In this document: positions 11,885 to 21,896 of the stretch, in pieces
Position numbering within the stretch: the stretch's first letter is position 1
How the letters are laid out: each line of letters starts with the position of its first letter
Assembly: GCF_012489685.1 (NCBI RefSeq)
Contig: NC_080043.1
Span: forward strand, 45,461,127-45,525,126
Origin: Lotus japonicus
Taxonomy: Eukaryota; Streptophyta; Magnoliopsida; Fabales; Fabaceae
Direction of reading: 5' to 3'
DNA: 64,000 nt
The notes under the pieces: generated by a model
Told to the model about the DNA's origin: nothing
The model's database searches: none
The model's input: only the letters and a program-made list of their open reading frames with translations
Program-made: the position numbers and the translations under genes

Positions 11885-13862
11885 AATAAGACGTGTGTCT
11901 CCGTTTTCTGAGGCTTCGACCGACATTGGTGATTGAAATTTATTTATCGCTTTTGATTTGCCATTGATTGATTCATATGTTGTACTTGCTAAATGGATAA
12001 TCATAGGCTATGTGAATACTTGTGCACATGATTTGCTGGATTATATTGATTATACTGTGCAATTATATGAATATTTGTGGAACGTCAGAGTGTGGGGAAA
12101 CAGGTAGTTATGCCATACTCAAGATGAGAATTTGGGAAAAAGTTTGATGGGACGAACCGAGGATCGGACCCTTATTATTTTATTGGATCAAGACCTTCTC
12201 TGGGAGTCACTTGGGATGATGAGATCTTTTAAACTCATAAGATTAGAGACAAACATAAATGAAAGCTTAGGGCTTGGATACTAGTTTTGGAAAATGAGAA
12301 GTGTCGCCAAATCCATGTTTTGGGGAAACTAGTAAGTTTCTGAGTATGTTTATACTCTTTCGCTCGCTAAGCAGTTTTTGACCATCGAAATTTGATGAGT
12401 CAGATGACTCAAGAAGTCATCAAGGGTGATTGCACTATTTTTATATTTATCTATCTTTTGTCGCAGAATCGACATTTACCTTAGGGTACAGTAGAGCCAA
12501 TAAACTCTAACACTTTTGCTGATTAAGCAAGTTTTGGTCTATGACCACAGTATACCTCCGGGTACAGTATGCCTTCGGGTATAGTAGAGACAGTATACCT
12601 TCGAGTACAGTATGCCTTCGGGTACCGTAGAGACAATATACTCTAGCTAGACACGTGTATCCTGGTGAGGACTGTCGTTGTTTGGCTAACCATATTGCAC
12701 TCATGCATTTATTCGTGAAAGGTGCCTTCGGGTACCTCGGGCATTCGACGGGGGATATGATCGACCGCACGGTTAGGATCGACCTGTTGATGTCAGGCAC
12801 AACGGAGGAAAAAGCCGACCCACACGGTTAGGACTGATCCGGCTATGTCTAGGTTGTAAGCGACACCCGAGGGATATGGTCGACACAAGGCCAGTGTTAG
12901 GACCGACTCGTTCGTGCCCATCCTATTTCTTCTGGAACATTTTTGGATTGACGTTGCATGACATATCATGCACTCTAACTATATTTGTTGAGATCTTGAT
13001 GATTTGATATTGATAAACATTGTTATGTGTTTTTGATGATTTGATGTTGATAAACATCGTTATGTGTTTTTTTTATGATTGAATTGCATTAGAGATTCGA
13101 TAACATACTATATATATACCTTAGGGTAGGCAATACAAAACTTATATGTATATATACAACTTATATATACCCCCCTATTCTTCTCGTGTTGCTTGTATTA
13201 TCTATTATATTATGTGAGTTGACCCTCGCGCCTTGGCTTTGTGTTCATGTTTGTGTTTGGGCGGTCGGCCCGCTGCCAGACGTTCAACAGTTGATTCGTG
13301 ATGGTTCGTTGTTCGGGTAGGACCCGGAGCGAAATGAGTACTACTGAGCCTTCGACGTGGACCCGGACTTCATGCAGGATCGGATGAGGGTCGATGTTAG
13401 GGGTGTAGTATATCAGATGTCGTTGTCATAGCTCTGATTGTCATTTCTTATTTTGGGGCAGGGTAGGTCCCTGACTATTAGCTTTTTGTGTGGTTCTCTT
13501 CCATGAGGATCATAGATAGTTGTTCGGACATAGGAGGTCTTTTGGAGGTCGTTCAGGGCTGACTTACTTTCTTGGAGGACTGTATTTATAAGGTTATGAC
13601 TCTGACTATGGGTCGCACTTATTTTCCTGTGGGCACCACTTTCAGTTACCTTCTGTCACTTGAGGACACTCGTGACGATGTTTTTAGTTGCAGCGAGGGT
13701 TGTACTTATATTGAATGTTAGTCGATGTTAATCGCGATTGAGTTGAGTCTTTAATTGGACAAGTCTTTTTATTTAAACAAATCGAGAAAAAAAAATACCT
13801 GCTTTTCCGCTTTATTTGATTTTTGGTTACTAAAGTGACGCCACCGAAATCGGGGTGTTACA
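11885..13862 (+). mobile_element. Related long LTR (copy B), 5' part missing
   Basis: A plus-oriented LTR 3' portion ending CCACCGAAATCGGGGTGTTACA at 13862. Its left part duplicates copy A (7473-8180) with scattered substitutions. It continues past the CGTAG site at which copy A is interrupted, through CTCTAGCTAGACACG. It has a TA-rich promoter-like stretch (about 13109-13170) followed by a decayed ORF region with DPERNEYY and FDVDPDF motifs separated by TGA; the same TGA occurs in the copies near 4056 and 55043. The sense start is absent because of the junction near 11884. Confidence 0.75.
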
Positions 13863-14078
13863 TAAGTATACAATAAATAATCTATCTCAAGTATCACGAC
13901 AATGATACTATTCAGACAATCACAGCCAAGCAAACATCTTAGCACACATGTCTACCCAATCTCACCGCGAAGCTTTGAAAACATCTTTATCAAAAACAAA
14001 AACATCAACGAGTTGGGAAACTCGTAAGCCCAAAACCCTTAGTGCTCTGGTTTCTCAACCGGAGCTCTGATACCACAA
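13863..14078 (-). mobile_element. 5' internal leader of a minus-strand LTR retrotransposon
   Basis: About 216 bp lying inside (sense-downstream of) the LTR at 14079. It contains the primer-binding site at 14064-14075 and no coding sequence. The rest of the body is missing: the sequence is cut at 13862 by the end of copy B. Confidence 0.65.
14064..14075 (-). other. Primer-binding site, tRNA-iMet type
   Basis: Minus strand reads TGGTATCAGAGC, complementary to the 3' end of plant initiator tRNA-Met. It lies 3 nt from the LTR end GGGGCGTTACA. This fixes the orientation of the element as minus and identifies 14079-16121 as its 5' LTR. Confidence 0.85.
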
Positions 14079-16121
14079 TGTAACGCCCCGATTTCTCGAG
14101 TGTCACGCAGTAACTAATCACGTGTATTCTCACAAAGAATTTTTGCCGATTCAATTATTAATCTTGAATTAAATGACAAAACCCATTTATTTTGAAACTT
14201 AACCTTTACGAAGCGATCTTGTGGAATGAATACGACAAATATTCCTAAATAAACATAACTCCTTAATTAAAAGTAACCATAGTACCAAATAGAACAAACA
14301 AATCCTTGGGCAAAAGCCCTACAATAAATAAATCCCAAAAAAAAAAACAAGAAAAATAAATGATAGTCCGACACGAATGCTCAGCCCCACAGAAAGGAAT
14401 ACTCTAATCCAGATCCCGCTCCGAAACATCAGCTCCAGCTCCACGCGCTCTCTTCTTAGACTGCTCCAGCTTTATCACGCTCTTCCGAGCTTCGCATCGC
14501 CGACGTAGACTCTCCGGACTCCGGAACCGTCGGTCTCCCAGAGCCGGTCTTCTGCTGGCCTACTCAGAACGATCTCCCATCTCACGATAGTCTCCAATAT
14601 CGTGGTGGTCACCATCTACCCCCCCCCCCCCCCAAATAAACACATAAACAAATAACAGGGTCAGAGCACATGTTCTCATAGAAACATTCACATGTTCATG
14701 TATTCTCATAAATAACAAGGTATAATAAGAATAATCTTTACGTTATATCACATTCAGTCACCTAAGTTCAGTTAGGCTAACGACCTCACCATTCACACAA
14801 CCACCTCAACACCAATGGCCATAATCACGATCATTTGCAGATGAACAATTCTCGGAGGAGACACACCGTACAACCCTCGATCATGTGGGGGACACACCGT
14901 ACACCCACAAGATCACAAGGTGACCGCAGTCAACCAAATCACGTTGGGACACACCGTACAACCCACAAACACCCTCGCGTGCAAGTAACCGTTTGTCTCT
15001 AACGGTACCATCGTTCTCATGGTCCATAGTCTCACATAGACCTATGTTCCATTAATCACATTTTCATTTTTTTTTTACTTGCAAGCGAGTTATTTCTCTT
15101 TCTCTTATATTGAGACTCTAAGTCAAGTCTTCCTAGAGTCTTTTATTCTCTTCACGACACTATAGATAGCAACACAACATTCACAGTGCACAAAAGGGAA
15201 TTACGGCTAGGTGAGCGACCCTTTTGTACAAATAACCAATTAAACAGTGTGAAATAATTTAAGAATAGCCATATACATAAAATCATGCATATTATGTCAC
15301 AACATCACCACAAGACAAGTACCAAGGCTCATGAAATCAAGCTTAACAGCATATAACTCACAACATCTCCTAAACACAAGTTCCTAACAAAACTTCAAAA
15401 CATTTTTGCAACTCAACATATTGACAGAAGAAATAACTTTCACAAAAACAGAGCCACAGAATGCATCTTTCAACCAAAAATCACGTATGATACCTTTCTG
15501 CAAAGCTATTTTAAATATCTACAACTATCTAGTTACAAACTTGTTCATTTGAGTCCTGGAATTAGGTGATATTAGGCCTTTAAGCTAACAGGTGTGTCTC
15601 TAAGGAGCTGTTGATTGCTGCAAGAAGGTGATTGGACTGATTGACGATGAGACTTTCTTGGAGTGAGTGAACACCCCGAAGACTTGTGGAAGTAATAGTT
15701 AGATGTAAGGCTAGAGCCTTGGGTAGAGAAGCTTACCGTCATTGGTTGAAGCTCGTAGGGATGATTGTATTACTTACTTTGGTCTTGGGTAGGTTCCGAT
15801 GCATTACTCTTCTGCGAATCTCCAGTGAGGGGATTGTAGGAAGTATATTGGACTTAGGGTGTTATCGCATTTTGAACTTTGTTGTCGGTTAAGACATTAC
15901 TTCACTGTATATTTTATATGTCTTGAACATCCGTCGTCACTCACAGGTGCTTGCCTTGTCAAGGCCGGATGTAAGGGTTTAGGTAAGAGTATACATATCA
16001 GGTTTTGAAAAGAAAGCAAACGAAAAGAAATATGCCCGCTTTTATTAAATCCTTGATGGAAAATAATTTCATTTTATTTAATAGTTTACTAATTGTGACT
16101 CCCGAAAGTCAGGGTGTTACA
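14079..16121 (-). mobile_element. 5' LTR (2.04 kb) of a truncated LTR retrotransposon
   Basis: On the plus strand it begins TGTAACGCCCCGATTTCTCG and ends AAAGTCAGGGTGTTACA, so the sense LTR runs TGTAACACCCTG...AATCGGGGCGTTACA. It contains three spaced copies of GACACACCGTACA(A)CCC (14860, 14891, 14948) and a run of 15 C (14619-14633). The terminus with CTCGAGAAAT and GTTAC motifs resembles that of the solo LTR ending at 58238. Such ends with an iMet primer suggest a Ty3-gypsy chromovirus (Tekay-like), but no protein domain remains to prove it. There is no matching TSD because the other end is lost. Confidence 0.75.
14860..14964. repeat. Three spaced copies of a 17-bp motif in the LTR
   Basis: GACACACCGTACAACCC at 14860-14876 and 14948-14964, with a 16-bp variant (GACACACCGTACACCC) at 14891-14906. 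The spacing is irregular, so it is not a tandem array. It may be a duplicated U3 element, but no regulatory function is shown. Confidence 0.7.
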
Positions 16122-16211
16122 TAAATGATATATCAAACATTGTCTCACCAGACGATGATTCACTATCAAAGCCTAAACCACTTCTATCATATAGATCACG
16201 GTTGTTTCCAC

Positions 16212-16740
16212 CTAATTAAACAAGATTATCATGACCAAAAGTGAAATTTTTAGATCATCAATTGAAACCTTAACTCTCTTCTTTAAAGCAGTTATTTCTT
16301 TTGTAGAATCTTGTTTCTTTAAAACTTCATTTACTTGAACGATGGAGTCTTTTTCTTGCAAAACTTTTCCATGCTTTTGTTGTAGGTTTGAAAACTGCTT
16401 CTTTAAAACCTTATATTTTTCAGATAATGCATAAGAATGTGCAAGTAGTTCATCATATTCTTCTTTAAGGTTTTCAGATTGTATATCATCGTCTTCCTCA
16501 CTGTCTGATTCGTTTACAGACGCCATGACTGCTAAGAATGACTCTTCATCATCAACATCCTCATCTTCATTATTTGAGTTTTCCTCAGAATCGTCTCATC
16601 CTACCATTAGAACTTTCTTTTTCTTGTAGAACAGTTTCTTGAGAGGCTTTTTGAACAGCTTCGGACAGTTTGTTTTGATGTGTCCTGGCTTCTTGCATTC
16701 ATAGCAGTAGATGTGACTCTTGTTTGCGCCTTGTTCTATC
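16212..16740 (-). pseudogene. Ty1-copia gag fragment with CCHC zinc knuckle
   Basis: Reading from 16740 leftward, the frame contains a zinc knuckle C-YE-C-KKPG-H-IKTN-C (CX2CX4HX4C), then a basic PLKKLFYKKKK stretch, an acidic run and a predicted coiled coil (KEEYDELLAHSYALSEKYK and onward). A TGA at 16596-16598 interrupts the frame where a tryptophan codon would fit. This is the C-terminal half of a sirevirus-like Gag (RNA-binding nucleocapsid) from a different element than the one at 19986. It is cut on the left by the LTR at 14079 and on the right by unrelated sequence at about 16741; no pol follows. Confidence 0.75.
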
Positions 16741-17395
16741 CAAGAACATAGAGATGAGGTACGGTACCCATAGTGAGAGGATCGTGACGTGAGAATCTAG
16801 AGAGAGTAAGAACGTAACCGCTTAGAGAGATAAAGTAACTGAATTTCAAGTTTGTATTTCTCAAATGAGCCAAGAGTCTCTTACAATTGGTAACCGCTCC
16901 CTATTTATAGATTCGGGGGTTGGGCTTGGCGCCCATAATTTCTCCTAATGGGCCAGTTGAGCCTCCCGGGAGAAGGCCCAACTCCCTGGCTCGCATGTCG
17001 CCCCATGCTGGTGCGCCTGGGCGAGGGACCCTAGGGTCTCGCCCAGTCCACAAGTCCACAAGACACCGAGCTCGAAGCATGAGAGCTGAGTGTGTCTTTT
17101 AAGGAAAAAGCAAACACAAGGCGACGGTCATGAGCAAGCTACCTAGAGCCGAAACCTAATGACTTAAAACAATTGCCAACATGGCTTGATAACTAGAGCC
17201 TAAGACTAATTCTTTGATTTTCCCAGTGAATTCCTTCGATCCCATGAGTCCACAAGTTGGCTCGTGGCGACAACGCTTCGATCCCTCGCCCGTTCCAGCA
17301 ATGATCGCCGTGGTCCACGACGAATTGACGCGTGTAAGCCATATGTAATGCATTAGGATAACACAAAGTCCAACGAATCTACAAAATCTTAACCG
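16741..17395 (-). mobile_element. LTR/promoter-like sequence, unclassified
   Basis: No coding sequence is supported. On the minus strand there is a strong TATA box (CTATAAATAG, 16901-16910) followed by a leader of the kind seen at the U3/R boundary of plant LTRs. The sequence beyond it leads towards the gag relic at 16740, so it may be the 5' LTR or leader associated with that relic, but I see no TG/CA borders or PBS. Confidence 0.4.
16901..16910 (-). promoter_or_regulatory. TATA box, minus strand
   Basis: CTATAAATAG on the minus strand, a perfect plant TATA match, pointing towards the gag relic at 16740-16212. Inferred as a retrotransposon promoter. Confidence 0.5.
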
Positions 17396-17400
17396 CTATC
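17396..17400. repeat. TSD CTATC, left (partner 58239-58243)
   Basis: Matching 5-bp repeats lie about 41 kb apart and bracket the split solo LTR. They only make sense once the nested elements are removed. Confidence 0.85.
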
Positions 17401-18126
17401 TGTAAGACCCGGTTTTAGGGCATACTATTTTAATAATTGTAAGATCAAGTTTTGATCTAGTAGTACAACTCTATGTTTTGATGATTACAAGTTAACCTTT
17501 TGATATGAACAATTGTGGTACTCTAACGTGTTTTTCTGAGTGTGCTATTTACAGGCTCTGACCTCAACTCAATCTCACACAAATCAGAAGCACTGTGCTT
17601 AAAGAGTGAACCAAGCAACGCTTTCGCATTCACCATGTTCAGTATGAACAGTGGAAAAGCTTCAGAAGTTCTGAAGTTATACAAACTCTGATGAGGACTC
17701 AGTCACTAGAAGCTCTGAAGATCCAGAAGTTCTGATAACCAAGAAACACTGAAGGTTCAGATGTTCTGATGGTGTAGAAGACTCTGAAGATCCAGAAGCT
17801 GAATAGTGGAAACTCTGATGTCCAGAAGCAAGAAACTCTGAAGGCCATGCTCTTCCGTCTGAGTTCAGAATCAGAAGATACAATGGTCAGAGGATCTGTG
17901 CTTTCCCTCTGACTCTGATCAACCGGTTTCACAAGTTCCAATATGAAGTATTCCCCTGATCAGAAGTCTCCTAGGTTAAAAGGTCAAGTCGCTATCCAAG
18001 TACAAAAGCAAGTGTACCTTCCTGACGACCTACCTAACGTTCTCAGCCACAGCAGAAGCTGGATTTTCCAGAACTGCCCTCCAACGGTAGCATTTCCCAT
18101 GCATCGCTCAACCCTAATCCTTGGAG

Positions 18127-18135
18127 TATATATAG
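18127..18135 (+). promoter_or_regulatory. TATA box of the SIRE LTR
   Basis: TATATATAG preceded by TTGGAG; the same motif is at 46501-46509 in the 3' LTR. It is the likely U3 core promoter, placing transcription start some 30 bp downstream. In this copy the solo LTR at 18367 lies downstream within the transcribed part of the LTR, which should disturb the transcript. Confidence 0.7.
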
Positions 18136-18366
18136 AGGCTGAAGATTGAAAGAAGCGGCTAGAAGAAGCAATATAGACGCGCAAGACATATTCAAATTAT
18201 TCTAAGCTTTCTTTCATCTGAAATTCATTGAGTTTACTATTAGCTTTTTAGAAGCAAATCTCTTGTAAACAATTCTTTGATAAACAGTTTGTTTAGTTCC
18301 TTTAGGAGATCAAGGTTGATCGGATCCTAGAGAAGACTAAGAGAGTGAATCTTAGTGTGAGCTAAG

Positions 18367-19621
18367 TGACAAACGCACTGTCGCGGGTGCGTGCCAAAGT
18401 ATTCTGCTTTGAATGCAGTACAAGGTGTTGAACACCAGGATCGATCTCACAAGGACTCGGTCAAGTATTAATTGATAATAGAGTAAAACAAAGCAATTAA
18501 AAAGGGGGTTTGATTGATTTGATTGTAAAGTAACAAACAAAACTTAAAAGAGATTTAATCAGATAAAAGAAAGTGTTAGTCCTCGGATTATAACATTCAA
18601 GTGCAACAAACCTTCATTGGCTACAAAAGATTAATTCTTCCTTATTGTTTTCCTAATTCGTGAGAGTTGATTGACTAAGCGAAAATCAATTCACAGTTTC
18701 CTAAACTAAGCGATTAAGAAACAGTTACGAACTAACATGAACTAAGCGAACATGCATCAACTCTTATTTCTAAAACTACGGAATTAAGCAAACCCTAGAT
18801 CAGAAATAGAGATGAAGAGAATTAATAAGAACAAATTCACATTAATAACAAAACCTCAAGTTTGCAAACACAAGAATATTAAAAATCCTAAGACTAACTA
18901 TGGAGTTTAGCAACTCATACTAGAAAAGATGGAGAGAAATATTAGGAGAAGGTGGAGGAGGTGATGGTGAGATGTGGTGAGGTGGTGTGGTGGTGGTGGT
19001 CTAACAAAAGCCTAAACTCACTTATTTATACTAATAAATAAACTTGTTCATCAAGTAACAATCTTTGTTATCTAAATCTTTTCTAAATCTTCACAAAATC
19101 GGGCCCACATAAAGGAGTAAGCTGCTGAACAATCAGGCATTCGCGGGTCCCAAAAGAAGTCTGAATCTTCAATTGAGGTAAACATGAGAGTTGTAGCTCT
19201 TTAAGTCAGTTTCGCGGGCCTTCAATCGGATTCTAATTCGGAGTTCTGTAGCCCAAGATATGATCATTTTAGTGCAGACTGTTCCAGACTCGCAGGATTA
19301 GCGACAGCAACTTTGCAAGGAAATTATGACCAAGTTAGAGGCTGATTCTCAAATTATGCTGAACATGAAAGTTGTAGGGCTTCGAGTGATCTTTCCAATG
19401 ACATATTATTCGCCCAATTTGGATATTTGTAGCTCCAGGTTCAACCTGTTCTAGCAAAACAGTCACAGAAACTAAAAGTGTAGAATTAAGCACTTTTCCA
19501 TGAATAATCCAAATAAGCACTAATGGTCAAAACATGGCTAAGTCATAACAATTAAGCACAAAAATGTATATAATGAAGCTTAGAAAGACACACGTAAAGT
19601 GTATCAATTATGCGCTTATCA
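18367..19621 (-). mobile_element. Athila/Tat-like solo LTR inside the SIRE 5' LTR
   Basis: Plus-strand ends are TGACAAACGC and GCGCTTATCA, bordered by a perfect 5-bp duplication CTAAG (18362-18366, 19622-19626). The 3' LTR of the host element is uninterrupted at this site, proving insertion. The reverse complement starts TGATAAGCGCATAATTG, a start typical of Athila/Tat-group LTRs. Its other end, with GTGCCAAAGTATTCTGC and GATCTCACAAGGACTCGG, parallels the end of the LTRs at 48906 and 55680. There is no internal region. Confidence 0.88.
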
Positions 19622-19915
19622 CTAAGTCAGTGTAATTGTTAGTCACTTGTAGGTTTCAAGTGCAGTTGTAACTCTTACCTGATTAGTGGATTGCCTTCAA
19701 TCTAAGAAGGAAGAAATCACCTTAACGGGTGGACTGGAGTAGCTTGAGTGATTTATCAAGTGAACCAGGATAAAATCCTTGTGTGCTTTTCTATCTCTTA
19801 TCTTTAGCACTTAAGTTCTCGAAAGATTTGTCAAAATCTTTAAGGTGGAAGTTTTGTACTGAAAACGTTATTCAAACCCCCCCCCCCCCTTTCTACCGTT
19901 TTTCATACCTTCAAT

Positions 19916-19927
19916 TGGTATCAGAGC
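19916..19927 (+). other. Primer-binding site, tRNA-iMet
   Basis: TGGTATCAGAGC two bases after the LTR end, complementary to the 3' end of initiator tRNA-Met, the usual primer of plant Ty1-copia elements. The duplicate is at 31900-31911, just after the gap. Confidence 0.93.
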
Positions 19928-19985
19928 GCAAGTTCTGATTACCACACCTAACAGTGTTCAGTGATCCGGGCCGGTGTGAAAAACA

Positions 19986-21896
19986 ATGGCTGCCACCATC
20001 AGTGAAACTCAAAGAGATGGTTACAATGCAAAGCCTCCTATGTTCGACGGTCAAAGGTTCGAATATTGGAAAGATAGACTGGAAAGTTTCTTTCTGGGTT
20101 TCGATGCAGATCTCTGGGATATTATTGTGGATGGCTACGAGCGTCCAGTTGATGCAGATGGCAAGAAGATCCCAAGGTCAGAGATGACTGCAGATCAAAA
20201 GAAGCTGTACTCACAACATCACAAAGCAAGAGCAATTCTTCTAAGTGCTATTTCCTATGAAGAGTACCAGAAGATTACAGATCGTGAGTTTGCTAAAGGC
20301 ATTTTTGAATCTCTGAAGATGTCTCATGAAGGAAACAAGAAAGTCAAAGAATCAAAGGAATTGTCTTTGATCCAAAAGTATGAATCCTTCATCATGGAGC
20401 CAAATGAGTCCATTGAAGAAATGTTCTCCAGATTTCAGTTGCTTGTAGCTGGCATACGACCTCTCAACAAGAGCTACACAACAAAAGATCATGTCATAAG
20501 GGTCATCAGGTGTCTTCCTGAAAGTTGGATGCCTTTGGTGACTTCAATAGAGCTCACGAGAGACGTTGAGAATATGAGTTTAGAAGAACTCATCAGCATT
20601 TTGAAATGCCATGAGCTGAAGCGCTCAGAGATGCAAGATCTGAGGAAAAAGTCCATAGCCTTGAAATCCAAATCTGAAAAGGCTAAGGTTGAGAAGTCAA
20701 AAGCTCTTCAAGCTGAAGAAGAGGAATCTGAAGAAGCATCAGAAGATTCTGATGAAGATGAGCTGACTCTGATCTCCAAGAGACTCAACCGAATCTGGAA
20801 GCACAGGCAGAGCAAATACAAAGGCTCTGGAAAGGCAAGAGGAAAGTCTGAATCCTCAGGTCAGAAGAAGTCATCAATCAAGGAAGTCACTTGTTTTGAG
20901 TGCAAAGAATCAGGGCACTACAAAAGTGATTGTCCAAAGTTGAAGAAGGACAAAAAGCCAAAGAAGCATTTCAAGACAAAGAAGAGTCTGATGGTGACAT
21001 TTGATGAATCAGAGTCAGAGGATGTTGACTCTGATGGTGAAGTCCAAGGACTCATGGCCATTGTCAAAGACAAAGGAGCAGAGTCAAAGGAAGCTGTTGA
21101 CTCTGACTCAGAATCAGAAGGAGATCCTAACTCAGACGATGAAAATGAGGTATTCGCTTCCTTCTCTACCTCAAAACTGAAACATGCTTTGTCTGATATC
21201 ATGGATAAGTATAACTCTTTATTGTCTAAGCATAAAAAGTTGAAAAAGAACTTATCTGCTGTTTCCAAGACTCCTTCTGAACATGAGAAAATTATTTCTG
21301 ATTTGAAAAATGAAAATCATGCTTTGGTAAATTCTAACTCTGTGCTTAAGAACCAGATTGCTAAGTTAGAAGAAATTGCTGCCTGTGATGCCTCTGATTG
21401 TAGAAATGAATCTAAGTATGAAAAGTCTTTTCAAAGATTCCTAGCTAAAAGCGTGGATAGAAGCTTAATGGCTTCAATGATCTATGGCGTAAGCAGAAAT
21501 GGAATGCATGGCATTGGCTATTCTAAACCAATTAGAAATGAGCCTTCTGTGTCTAAAGCTAAATCCTTGTATGAATGCTTTGTTCCCTCTGGTACCATAT
21601 TGCCTGATCCTGTACCTGCTAAAGTTGCTAAACATCCTCTTAAAAAGGGATCTTTCTCTATGACTAAATATCATGCAAATATTCCTTTAAAATATTATGT
21701 TGAGACACCCAAGGTGATCAGAACCTCTGGGGTAACTAACAAAAGAGGACCCAGAAAGTGGGTACCTAAGGACAAGATTATCTATGTTGCAGATATCCTT
21801 GATAGCTCCACTGAAACACCAATCATGGTATCTGGACAGTGGATGCTCGCGTCACATGACGGGAGAAAAGCGTATGTTCCGAGAGCTGAAACTTAA
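19986..21896 (+). CDS. Gag polyprotein of the SIRE-like element
   Basis: 636 aa from the first ATG after the PBS. The N-terminal two-fifths is a copia-type capsid domain (YWKDRLESFF near residue 24, then MSHEGNKKVKESKELSLIQK...MEPNESIEEMFSRF). An acidic spacer follows, then a single CCHC zinc knuckle at C303, C306, H311, C316 with a basic flank (KLKKDKKPKKHFKTKK). After it come a Ser/Asp/Glu-rich stretch and a coiled coil (MDKYNSLLSKHKKLKKNL). Gag packages the genomic RNA into cytoplasmic virus-like particles. The frame ends at TAA 21894-21896 and pol is read in a different frame (+1 or -2); the two frames overlap in an open window 21736-21893. The start is chosen because it is in frame with the conserved capsid region. 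Confidence 0.9.
   Translation: MAATISETQRDGYNAKPPMFDGQRFEYWKDRLESFFLGFDADLWDIIVDGYERPVDADGKKIPRSEMTADQKKLYSQHHKARAILLSAISYEEYQKITDREFAKGIFESLKMSHEGNKKVKESKELSLIQKYESFIMEPNESIEEMFSRFQLLVAGIRPLNKSYTTKDHVIRVIRCLPESWMPLVTSIELTRDVENMSLEELISILKCHELKRSEMQDLRKKSIALKSKSEKAKVEKSKALQAEEEESEEASEDSDEDELTLISKRLNRIWKHRQSKYKGSGKARGKSESSGQKKSSIKEVTCFECKESGHYKSDCPKLKKDKKPKKHFKTKKSLMVTFDESESEDVDSDGEVQGLMAIVKDKGAESKEAVDSDSESEGDPNSDDENEVFASFSTSKLKHALSDIMDKYNSLLSKHKKLKKNLSAVSKTPSEHEKIISDLKNENHALVNSNSVLKNQIAKLEEIAACDASDCRNESKYEKSFQRFLAKSVDRSLMASMIYGVSRNGMHGIGYSKPIRNEPSVSKAKSLYECFVPSGTILPDPVPAKVAKHPLKKGSFSMTKYHANIPLKYYVETPKVIRTSGVTNKRGPRKWVPKDKIIYVADILDSSTETPIMVSGQWMLASHDGRKAYVPRAET

Larger units (their letters stand above)
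17438..19913 (+). mobile_element. 5' LTR of the SIRE-like element, interrupted
   Basis: Starts TGTAAGATCAAG and ends TTTTTCATACCTTCA. Without the solo LTR at 18367-19621 it is about 1.2 kb and matches the 3' LTR. The 3' LTR lacks about 38 bp present here (18205-18250), apparently lost between two AGCTTT motifs. The U3 is rich in reiterated CTCTGAAGATCCAGAAG-like motifs. A C-run of 14 near 19877-19889 is shorter in the 3' LTR. Confidence 0.93.

Noticed and set aside
16920..17353. Short frames at 16920-17102 (+) and 17156-17353 (-)
   Set aside because: No domain, no consistent start context, and they fall in LTR/promoter-like sequence.
17700..17900. Heat-shock elements in the SIRE LTR (repeated AGAAGTTCTGA)
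   Set aside because: The GAA and TTC blocks are separated by one base rather than the two required for a canonical element. Treated as simple LTR repetition.
20489..20671. Antisense frames within gag, pol and env-like (20489-20671, 20918-21268, 22513-22953, 24377-24682, 26474-26842)
   Set aside because: Each lies wholly opposite a well-supported coding frame and has no motif or promoter of its own.
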